A stretch of DNA of 64,000 bases from assembly GCA_008704415.1 (NCBI GenBank), contig VXIS01000072.1, forward strand, positions 1-64,000. The letters are read 5' to 3'. Origin of the DNA: Sphaerosporella brunnea (lineage: Eukaryota; Ascomycota; Pezizomycetes; Pezizales; Pyronemataceae). This document shows positions 55,151 to 64,000 of the stretch, piece by piece (position 1 is the stretch's first letter; every line of letters begins with the position of its first letter). A program made the translations under genes and the position numbers. The notes under the pieces are model-generated. The model searched no databases. It worked only from the letters and a program-made list of their open reading frames with translations, and was not told where the DNA came from.

Positions 55151-56240
55151 TGCCTTCACGCACCTTTCCAAAGAGGGACCCAGTACTGTATTGTGTCTCT
55201 ATGGTACTAGGACAAATAGCATGCGATTTTCTGGACCGCATTTCCCGCGACAAATCACCCCAACACCCCGTTTCTCCCGTCTCGACGCAAAAACCATGAC
55301 CGAAGAAGTCACGAAACAACAGTCCGACCGCCGTCGCGAAACAACCGACCGCATTCGACCCCCACAATTCCTCCAGCGCTACAAGGAGCCTGGTTCGTTC
55401 ATCCAGTTGGTGTGGCGCTTACCCGTGGTCTTGTCGGGTGGCGTTTCACGGAGGCGCAATCCGACCGTCGGGTTTTGGACCGGAACGACTCCACAGCCCT
55501 TCCATCGTGGAGCGGAGCTTTGGCGACGACACTGAATGAAAGCCATGCGCGGTATTTCTCAGAATCTCCGGCAGACCACCTGCGATCACTAAATGCGTTG
55601 GACAGAGGTTTCTTTACGCGGCGAATCGCGACCGGCGACGTCTGTTTATCCTATTACGCAACCAGGTGGTGCCTACCGTGTGGGCTAGAACAGCCCACGA
55701 ACGGTGGCATCATGACTGGGCCCAAACCAGGGAGAAGGGTGCAGCGGGAAATTGTATGGCCTGGGAATGGTTCTGCGATAATAATACCGTGATGCCGATT
55801 GTCGTGCCTTCTATGAACAATTCTGTCTGCCCCTTCCAGATCCAAAATCTCCTACCGCCCGTCCCTGGACAGATCCGCTAGCACTCTGGTGTCCTTCCTA
55901 CGTTCCAACAGGACAATCCACGGATACATCGTGCCCACCATGGGAGGGATTATTCATCCGTACGCAAACTCCTACTGAAACCTGACCGACCACCTTACCC
56001 GCCGACCTTGATCCGAACACGCGTGGATGGGTGCGCTTCCGGGGAAAAGCTCAGATGATGCGTTCAGGTCCGAACGAGAGACGCGGCGGTTCAAGCAAGG
56101 TTGGCTAAAGTTCTTCCACAACTTTGCGAGACTGTACTTTGCCATCACCCTTGCATACATCATGGCTATGATGTTCATTTTGACGACCGATAGAAGTTGG
56201 AGGAGAGGGTACCGCCTTGTATACTGCATCGAATGATATA
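55151..56240 (+). repeat. ~1.4-kb direct-repeat unit (copy c)
   Basis: Contains AGGGACCCAGTACTGT (also in copy d), CGACCGCATTCGACCCCCACAATTCCTCC, the CGAATCGCGACCGGCGACGTC segment and GTGCCTTCTATGAACAATTCTG, parallel to copy b. No coding frame over its length. Confidence 0.65.
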
Positions 56241-56249
56241 TTGGAAATT

Positions 56250-56530
56250 GTATTCCGCCAATCAGAAGCATGATAGGGTTCCATCCTGGGGACCGAAGGA
56301 TGACTGCCAACCTGATCTACACGAGGTTTAAAAGGTTCAAAATAACATCCCAAGCCTGCATAGCTCAACGGTAGAGCGTGCCGCCCTTCAGTGCCTTCCA
56401 AAGATGCTGGAGTCCGATAGGCAAATCCGGGTTCGAATCCCGGTGCGAGCATCCTTTTTTTTTTTTTTCCTGTGTTTTGAGGTCAGATCATGGTGACTAC
56501 CTGTCTAGCTTGCCGGGGGTGTGACCGGCC
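56250..56530 (+). repeat. tRNA-like repeat, copy 8
   Basis: The core is at 56354-56451 with perfect box A and B, followed by ATCC and 15 T (56455-56468), a strong Pol III terminator. The acceptor 5' GCCTGCA pairs with TGCGAGC except at one position. Confidence 0.82.
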
Positions 56531-56820
56531 CGTTGGTTCACGCATCTTTCCGGTGAGGGGCCCAGTACTGTGTATCTACGGTACTAGGACAAACAGCCTG
56601 TGATTTTCTCCGCAGCGTTGACTGCGACAACCACACCTCACCAACCCCACAAGACAACAACCGTCACCGAAGAAGACTTGATACCGCTGTCGGACTTTGA
56701 GAACGGTCGTACCATGGATCTCCGACACTCTGAGTTTACTCTGCATTAGATCAGCACGCAAAACACCGACTGCGTTTGACCGTCCACAATTTCTGGGGTC
56801 ACAAAGAGCGACGTTCAGCG
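56531..56820 (+). repeat. ~1.4-kb direct-repeat unit (copy d, short)
   Basis: GGGGCCCAGTACTGT, GGTACTAGGACAAACAGC and CGACTGCGTTTGACCGTCCACAATTTCT match copies b and c. It then runs into the zinc-knuckle family fragment. Confidence 0.6.
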
Positions 56821-57108
56821 GACTCGGCCACCCAGCCGTTGCCCGCTCCCGCGACCCCGCCGGCAACGGCGACGGCGGAAAAGCTGCCAGCTCCACCCGC
56901 TGCAACAAACTCAAAACCCAAACGCTCCGGGCCGTCCAGCCCGCCGCAGAAGCCGACAAAACACCCACCGGAGATCTTTCTCCCTGCCCTCGTTAATGCA
57001 ATCGAAGCATGCAGGCCGAGCGACGCACTGGTATCATTGCGCCAATCGCCTGACACACCAGATGGACCGGCGTCGATCGCCCGCGATGAGACTGCGTCGA
57101 AGTAGGTA
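56820..57108 (+). pseudogene. C-terminal fragment of the zinc-knuckle protein family
   Basis: Reads DSATQPLPAPATPPATATAE, then LPAPPAATNSKPKRSGPSS, which parallels NSATQALPAPPPSPVTATAK and PPVATKSKRKRSKPSS of the protein at 50-673. It continues about 55 residues further (HPPEIFLPALVNAIEACRPS) before a TAG. The knuckle and coiled coil are absent. The longer tail shows that the gene at 50-673 may be truncated relative to this form, or that this copy has been extended. Confidence 0.6.
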
Positions 57109-57433
57109 TGGTAGTACGTTGGGAGAAAGAAGAGCAGGCCGCCTTGGGGGCGCACTGCGTCCGAGTGCCTAGTGACGGAGCTGTGGAGAACGCGCAGCGG
57201 GCTCCTGATGTGCGGGGTTTATTACAGTCCTTGCCCTTGTTATGAGCGTACCGCAGTCTGTTCTGTATGATTTGCTTTTTCCTTGATCTGCTTTACTTGA
57301 GCGAGCAGCGGTTCCCACAACAACTTGTCCTCTAGGCATACAACTTCTACACCGCTCTCCACCCCACCGCACTGAACCCTATGCCACACGGCCGCACCCA
57401 GCCGCAACGGTTCTTGACAACAACTGTCCCGTC

Positions 57434-58200
57434 ATGTACTACCTGATAAGTTTGCGAGGATGTCAACTTGAGGAACGCGACCTCCCCATTCTTGATCTTC
57501 TCGACACTCTATGGGCCAAGGGAATGGAGCCTCACTTCACGTCATTGCAGGCCGCACAGAAAAAAATCGGAGACGAGAACCATACCCACTGCGAATGCTG
57601 CTGCGCAACGCGTTGGAGTGTGCTGGAAAATATCAACTGCGGATGAGTAGCCGCACCCGTGCGCCTGTTGCTCAGCTACAAGACGAACACCGTTTCTTCG
57701 TGGGTCTGCAGATATGTAGCTGTGCGTGCAACCGGTTCCAAGAATATCAAGTGCCCTGTGGACATGGAGTGTCGGTTATGCATCTCCCGCGGACTTTATG
57801 CCTTCATATCTTCGACTCACGGCAATTGTCGCAGCGTACCGAGCTCAATTTCCAGCTATAAAACTGGAGGTAGTGCGCTTACGTGCGCAGGTAGCCGATT
57901 GCGCGGCGAATGCAGTTTTAACAGCGATGCTGATGCAAATCCTGACTCCGAATCTGCATCAGACGTTAGTGATCCTCCCGTGGACCGCTGCGAATCACCG
58001 CTGACTAAAGTGCTCCGTGGACGTCCCGAGATGCTGCGTATACCATAGACAGCGAAATAAGCAGGCGAAGGGTGGGCGGGATAGCGTGCCGGACCGCGCG
58101 CCTCGGCGATGTGGAATTTGTGGGGAAACGGACGGGGATAATGCGCTTAGTTGTATTCGCCCTGATGTGTACCAAGACAAGAATATGTTGGTCGTGTACT
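57434..58200 (+). pseudogene. MULE transposase relic 2, SWIM finger and zinc knuckle
   Basis: Reads LLRNALECAGKYQLRM, then ICSCACNRFQEYQVPCGHGVSVMH with the full CxC...CxH SWIM set. A frame change brings FMPSYLRLTAIVAAYRAQFPAIKLEV. A LRGRPEMLRIP motif and, in another frame, HRQRNKQAKGGRDSVPDRAPRRCGICGE follow, then SCIRPD. The knuckle's His is replaced by Asp. At least three frame changes make it non-functional. It is paralogous to relic 1 (50.4-51.5 kb) but lacks the 292-bp insertion. Confidence 0.72.
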
Positions 58201-58439
58201 CTCACGCGGTGTTGTGATATCCTGGACAAGCCGAAAGGTCGGTGGTATCCTGCTCGTTTCGCAGGTCTTTCGCTGGTATACCAGACTTTGGGCGAAAAAC
58301 AAAAACAAATGAGCGACGTTCATACAGTCGGAGAAATTTAGCGACGAGATGGCCGGGTGCCGATCGGTTGTATCACAAGTAGATGGGCGACAGGATTCTC
58401 TCTCGTTTCTCGAAAACGATGCCGATCTATAAAATGAGA

Positions 58440-60990
58440 GGAAAGCGAACAAGGGGACACTCAACGAGAGGATCGATGTGGCGTCACAGCACGACTTACA
58501 AGAGCTGCCGAGGCTGGCTCTTGGCGAGGGACAGTTTGGTAGCCGCACTGGCAGGGCAGCTGTCGACGCGGTGGCCATCCTCATGGACCAAGCACACGAG
58601 GCTTGGCAGAGGCAAGGCATTGTAGGTGTCCTATTGATGGATGTCAAAGGGGCCTTCAATCATGTTTCCAAAGCGGTCCTTATCCGCAGGCTCAAGTCCT
58701 TGGATGCCCCCCACAGTTTGATTAGATGGACGGCGTCCTTCATGGAGGACAGATGGGTTAGGATGAAAGTTGAGGGGCAGCTCAGCGAGCCCATGGCGAT
58801 CAAGACAGGCCTTCCACAGGAATCTTCTATGTCACCAATACTCTTCTCCATTCACCTTTCTGGCCTGTTCCCCATGGTTGAAGCTAAGGTCAACGGAGCT
58901 TTTGCCCTCTCCTACGCCGACAATGTGGCATGGGTGGCGACAGGAGATACAGTCGCCGATGTCACGCACACCCTGAACCCATGTGCAGCGGTGAGCCTAC
59001 GCTGGGCCAGCGACAATACAGTTGCCTTTGACGTGGACAAGACTGAAGCCCTACTGCTGACCAGGAAACGCAAACTCCCGGACTTGAAGGTTACAGTCGC
59101 CGGCATGCCAGTACCATACAATAAGCAGGCTACACAATGGCTAGGGGTGTTCCTGGATAGCAAGCTATCTCTTCTTCACCACCACAACGTCCGGATGGGC
59201 AAGGGCAGAGCGACTGAGGCCAGGATAAGGTCCCTGTCCGGCAAGCTTGGCCTATGCTCAGAGAACGTCCAACGCATTCAGATTGCGGCAGTGCAGGCTG
59301 TAGCCTTATACGGTACCGAGCGATGGTTTCACGACGGTCGACGCGGACAGAAGGAGCGCGTGGACGACATCTAGAAGCTGTTCAACCGGCAGGTCAGGAC
59401 AGTGCTTGGCACCCAGCCAACCTCCGCCATTGGCCCTCTCATCTGCGAAGCTGGGCTCACAAACGTGGAGACAGTCCTGAAGCACAGACGAAGGAGGTTC
59501 GCAGCCCGCCTAGCTGCAACGCCAACCAACAACCCAGCAGGCAACCGCCTCCGAAACGCGGCGACCAAATTCACCCATGAAGACCAGCAGACAACGATTA
59601 AGTCCGGCAACGCACTACTGCGCTTCGTGTCCAAAAATGCCTCCGGTGGACGCTCAGCTGAACCCGAACCACAGCCAACCACCATCATGAGCAAGCTGGC
59701 CAGCACCATTCCGACGCGTCCGGCGATCTTTGAGCCCACCCAACCAAGCCTCCGGCATCCGGCCGGCCGCGTCATCATTGACGAAGACGAAGCTACGGCA
59801 GCCCTGATTGCTGTCTCCCTTGAGCACTCCACCGAGAGCCACATTGCGGTTTATTCAGATGGATTGCACCTGGGAGATGGCCACTGTGGCTTTGGTGCAG
59901 TTGCACGCACTTCCGCAACCACGACAGACTGGTGCCGCACCAACAGCTACATAGGCAATAACAAGGAGGCCTACGATGCAGAACTTTTCGGCATTGCCGC
60001 TGGCCTAGAAATGGACTCACGGAGCACTCATGTCAGGTCTCGACTACGGCAGAAGACCCCGTCAGACACGCCCAGCACTGTGCATATTTTTGTGGACGCT
60101 CAGGCGGCCCTGAGACGCTTAAGACACGGTGACCCCGGTGCAGGTCAATGGCTACTGCCACGTATTTGCCAGGCCGAAGCCGAGCTGCATCAACTCGGAT
60201 GGGTCATCGAATATAGATGGGTGCCAGGAGACAAGGACGTACCAGGCAACGAGATGGCTGACCATTTTGCCAAGACCGCAGCAAGAGACCAACTTGATTA
60301 ACCACACACAATTGAGGTCACCTCTCTCCTACATATCGGACGTCTAGTCACTGCCGCTAGATCAAGGGACCGAAATGGGTGGCTCAGCCAATAGATCAAA
60401 GCCAAGTCCTATCACAGACGCAAGGCAAAGTGGGATAAGGCGGCGGCGAAGGCTCCTAAGGCTTTGGCATCTCGCTACTATCAGCTCCGTCCAAACAAGA
60501 TGCCTACAGCGCCATACCTCATGTGGACGGGTCGCAGGGCGGACGACAAGTGCTAATGGTGCCGCAAGGCACCCAAGCAAACAAGGGAGCACCTCATGAA
60601 GAGATGGGCCAAGTGGCCCAAAGAGCAGGACGCTTTGTGGAAGACAATTGATGCGGCGACAAGAGAGGGCGATAAGGAGGGCTGGAAAAAAGCCTCCACT
60701 CCTGTATCCAGAATTCTGGCGGATGTATGATGCACTGAAGCCGTTCTCGGCTTTCTAAGTAGCACACAAGTGGGAAAGGGGCCGGAGAAGCTACAGGAAT
60801 GATCAGAAATTGATGTCTTTTCCCTTTGTCTTCCTTTTCCTTTTCACTCTATCAGTTACCAATTTCCTTGGTGCGCCTTTCAGATCACGCCCGTCTGTGG
60901 ACACTTTAGTTTAAGGGTAGATCTGTGTATATAGCCCCCATGATATGGCTGCAAGCGGCCAAATACAGGATGATTAAAACAAAAACAAAG
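58440..60990 (+). pseudogene. 5'-truncated LINE (Tad/I-like): RT, RNase H, C-terminal knuckle
   Basis: One frame from about 58440 to 60301 with a single amber stop at 59372-59374. RT starts near motif 1-2 (LGEGQFGSRTGRAAVDAV), then VLLMDVKGAFNHVS (motif A). Motif B is TGLPQESSMSP, where the family has PQGSPxSP. Motif C is YADN, where the family has Y/F-x-DD, so a catalytic Asp is lost. RNase H follows: AVYSDGLHLGDG, YDAELFGIAAGLE, VHIFVDAQAAL and WVPGDKDVPGNEMAD. After the TAA at 60299-60301, frame-shifted remnants of the C-terminal CCHC region continue (WCRKAPKQTREHLMKRW, about 60555-60610). The 3' end seems to be the AAAACAAAAACAAAGG tail near 60978-60993. The 5' part with the endonuclease is missing, as usual for aborted target-primed insertion. 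It sits next to MULE relic 2. Confidence 0.88.
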
Positions 60991-60999
60991 GATTGATGT

Positions 61000-61910
61000 G
61001 GTAATGATCACAGGAGCAGAGGATCTACCAGCAGTGGCACAACAAGCGCAATATCAAACCAGACCCAGACCGCCAAAAAAAGATGTTGGAGAGGATCTAC
61101 GGCACAACCAGAAAGTTGCTCTGCAAAAGCCGTCTGCGACTTTGGCCGACGTTGCAGAGTAGGTGCAATCCCCAGTTATAACCCAGGTGCTGGGACGGTA
61201 CCTACGCAACGAGCTCTAAGACTGCTCTCGTGGCAGCAAAGCTTGTACCAGAAGCGCAAGAGTTGGGGGGTCTCACAGTGGAGGAAAGTGGTGTACTGTG
61301 ACGAGCAGACGATTAGTCTGACATCCACACGGTATTGCAAAGGTGTTCCAGTCTCGCTATGTCCAGCCTACCTTCACCTCTGGACGGTTTTCTGTACTCA
61401 CCGCTGCCGCCATCACCTTTGGAGCTCACACTCCTTCAGTTGTTTTCCGTAAAAAAACTCCGAAGGCGGAAACACAAGCGAGACAGTGTGGGTGTGGATT
61501 TGACACAATACATTAATGAATTTGTTGAACCAAACCTGGTTCCATTCATCCACAGTCTTTTTGGTGGTCTTGAGGACCATCCAATGATTTAGGATGGTGC
61601 CAGGATACATACGTCCAAGCAGACCCAGCAGGCTCGTGAGGCATACAGTCTCACTTGTCTTGAGTGTCCTCCAAGCTCCCCTGACCTCAACCCTATCGAG
61701 AATGTCTGGATGCTCCTTGACGTCAAGATTGATTTGAAGATGACAAACCCATCTACTCGCGCCCACACTGAAGGGGAGTTCATAGAGCTAGCACAGCGGT
61801 CGTGGGAGAAACTTGATTGGAACAAGGGGGATGGTATCGTACATAGCATGGATAACCGTGTAAAAGCCACATTGGAGACTAGGAGAGGGCCTACAAAGTA
61901 TTGAGCGTTT
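61000..61910 (+). pseudogene. Tc1/mariner transposase relic
   Basis: Several frames in order: WRKVVYCDEQTISLTS (first Asp region, about 61281-61325), then FVEPNLVPFIHSLFGG. A stop follows, then DGARIHTSKQTQQAREAYSL (second Asp region) and CPPSSPDLNPIENVWMLLDV (third region, D-L-N-P-I-E-N), ending near 61904. At least four stops or frameshifts occur. Terminal repeats were not identified. It directly follows the LINE 3' tail. Confidence 0.85.
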
Positions 61911-61941
61911 GTAAATAAACCCTCCATCACGTCGCTGAGTG

Positions 61942-61969
61942 TTTTTTTTTTTTTTTTTTTTTTTTTTTT
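61942..61969 (+). repeat. Run of 28 T between short inverted repeats
   Basis: T28 is flanked by CGCTGAG (61934-61940 region) and CTCAGCG (61971-61977), which are inverse complements. It may be the end of the mariner relic. Length is likely to be unstable or mis-assembled. Confidence 0.7.
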
Positions 61970-61992
61970 CCTCAGCGTTACGGTGTTCTGGC

Positions 61993-64000
61993 CACTGTTC
62001 CTAACTGCCAGTCCGCCGGTTGGGCGGTATTTGGGCTGCTTAGGCTGCCAAGACAGCCTGTTGGGCAGTTTGGGCTGCAGAAACCGACGGCCGGGCGGGC
62101 GGGCTGAGATGCAAGTAGTACAACTAAAAAAATTAAATCTTTTGGTCCAGAATTCCTGTGAGCTGCGGCCGTCCCAATGCTACAGCTCCCGAAATTGTTC
62201 GCTCTGCCCTACGATTCTCGAAATCATTCCCCCTCCCCACAGCCCCCGGAATCATTCTCCTTCACTACAGCTTCCAATCCCTAATTATGCCAGCAGCTTC
62301 CCAGTGGTTGAAACATTCGCATGCTTCGATGATGTCTACTTTGAGGCGGGCGCGGCGGTCAGTGATTGTCTGTTTGGCACTTGAAAAGACCCGCTCAACT
62401 TCCGCTGACATTGCTGGAATGGTCAAGATTTCCAACGTCATCAAAGCAAGCCTTGGATATGACGTCTGCTTGAGCTGCCAGTATCCAATGAGGTCAGTAA
62501 CTGTGGCATCCTGAGCCTCTTTCAGCCAGCGGTGATATTCATCAAGGGCAACTTCATCAACCACCTCCACTGTGCCTGCACTTAGACCAGTTCTCGATTT
62601 GGTTTGACGTCCACTCTGTCCTCGTCGTCATTTTCCTTTGACGCTTAATCGGGCTTTTTGACGGAAAGGTGTAGGTGGTGGGGCCCGAACAACCTCCATG
62701 ATAAGGGCTTGGAGAAAATCGCTTGATGTCTCACTCCTTATTGGGTTTGCAATCTCATTGCCCTCACCTTTGTACTGCTGCTCCCAGAGGCTTTGGACTA
62801 GAAACTTGGCATTCTGGACTCACTCAGTGAAGCCTGAGGTTGTTGGGTGCTCACGCTTTGCCATATTTTTCAAACTCTCTCATTTCAAGCGCGGATCCAG
62901 AACGACGGCTGCAAGATACAAGGGAATTTCAGCAGTGATTGCAATATATTTATCAATGTGGTCCAGGCCATTGTTAATGGAGGTCTCCAGAGTATGAAAA
63001 GCGGTTGTAAGATGTTCCTCTTTACCTTTTTCTTGACGACCTTTGAGCTGATTATAGCAGCTAACCAGATGTGATTTCAAGCCAAGCAATGCTTGTAAAA
63101 CTTCCCCAATGGTTTCATGTTGGCCATTCTCTGCATGCCCTTCTAGTGCCTTCGTCGTTTGCTCAAATGGACGCAAGATTAACATGATTTCCTTTAAAAC
63201 TGTCCAGTTTGTGGCGTCTAGTGTATCCTCTTGTAATTCTGTAGTGGCAGTAACAAAGAAGTTGACGTTGTCTTTAAGTTTGATTCCTCACTCTATCATA
63301 GCAAACGTGGCATTCCACCGCGTGTTGTTTTTTGCCACCAAGAGCAAGTCCGCTGCATTGGTGGTTTGATTTGCATCTTCTGTGGTATGAATTGCAAGGA
63401 ATCTCTGAATTTTGCTGCGGTGAACCTCGAACGTAGGTTACTATGTTGCGCAGCTTACCCAATGGGCCAAGCTCACGCCACTCCTCAATCCGTTTCTTTT
63501 CCTGTTGAATGGCTAGAGTTTCTTCTTCGTCAGTCATTGTATCATCTCCAAGTTGAATATTCACGGCGGTGCCATAGAGGATCCGTCTTGCAACTAGATT
63601 TAAAATGTGGCCGAAACAATAAAGCCTTTGTTCTGCTGCCACAAAACAAGAGGTTAAATGGCTGGGATGTGAATGTTCCAAGCGGTGCTCTAGAGTTGTA
63701 AGTGCCGTAGTGTTCGAGGAGGTGTTGTCAAGCATAGAGTATCTTAGCTTTGTACTATGATCCAATCCTAATTGTTTAAGCATTGACAACAGCGTTGCTT
63801 CAATGTTGGCTCCACTGTGAAAACCATCGATCTCTCGCATCCCCAATAGAGTGTTGTGCTTTTCAAAATTGTTATCCATCCAATGAGCGACTATTCCAAG
63901 AATTGGCTTGTTGTAAGACGATGTCCACAACTCAACGTTACAATGTATCCGAAACTGAGAGTCTCGCAAAGCGGCCGTCAACTCTTCGCACGGCATCTGG
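61993..64000 (-). pseudogene. hAT transposase with 3' terminal sequence, cut by the window end
   Basis: The terminal sequence CACTGTTCCTAACTGCCAGTCC at 61993 resembles the MITE ends (CAGTGTTCCTAATAGCC). Minus-strand translation from 63996: ALRDSQFRIHCNVELWTSSY, HWMDNNFEKHNTLLGMREID and CFGHILNLVARRILYG (RNase H-like core) to 63274. A frame change leads to WREVLQALLG-type sequence, then YLAAVVLDPRLKWE at 62880. After two stops comes the dimerisation domain (DLIGYWQLKQTSYPRLALMT, IPAMSAEVERVFSSAKQTIT, DRRARLK, ECFNHW) to 62265. The N-terminal BED finger lies beyond 64000. The frameshift and the stops (TGA in the CGA-type position, TGA near 62650) make it inactive as read. Confidence 0.88.

Noticed and set aside
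61942..61969. T28 as a poly(A) tail of a reverse-strand retroelement
   Set aside because: It sits between short inverted repeats at the end of a mariner relic, and no minus-strand retroelement reads into it. An unstable homopolymer is the simpler view.

Overview
The window looks like a transposon-rich accessory region (possibly subtelomeric or a dispensable compartment) of a filamentous fungus, most likely an ascomycete of the Pezizomycotina. The grounds are a FunK1-type protein kinase, a chromodomain Ty3 element, a Tad/I-like LINE with an RNase H domain, hAT, Tc1/mariner and MULE relics, and nonsense mutations that are mostly C-to-T or G-to-A transitions, as RIP would leave. The assignment rests on family resemblance read by eye, not on a database search.

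Only two clearly intact host-type genes are visible, both at the left edge. One encodes a zinc-knuckle/coiled-coil protein (50-673, minus). The other is a divergent FunK1 kinase (about 1154-3409, plus). The shared upstream interval holds an 11-bp-phased array of GATA-type sites. From 3.4 to 25 kb the DNA is mostly non-coding, scattered with a 30-bp minisatellite, two inverted-repeat (MITE) families, a Tc1 relic, an LTR plus gag relic and tRNA-like repeats.

The best-preserved mobile element is a 5.5-kb Ty3 chromovirus (27735-33261) with 281-bp LTRs that differ at 5 sites and a perfect 5-bp target duplication (GTGAA). It is inserted in a copia relic that reads on the other strand. It carries two readable control signals: a self-priming primer-binding site complementary to the predicted mRNA 5' end, and a GGGAAAC slippery heptamer with a stem-loop just before the gag stop. 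Its pol is broken by one TGA. A second LTR family appears at 16.0 kb, as a solo LTR at 34.5 kb with target duplication GCTAG, and as a diverged remnant at 37.3-37.8 kb. The 16-kb copy shows the same self-priming layout.

From 35 to 49 kb lie a mariner-type MITE, a ~290-bp dispersed repeat (called repeat B here), a broken unrecognised gene, LINE endonuclease fragments and a hAT MITE. From 49.9 to 58.3 kb there is a composite array of tRNA-like repeats, ~1.4-kb direct repeats and two decayed MULE transposases. A 5'-truncated LINE, a Tc1/mariner relic and the 3' part of a hAT transposase fill the right end. The hAT end matches the ends of the MITEs at 6.0, 21.4, 26.3 and 48.9 kb, so that element is a plausible relative of their mobiliser.
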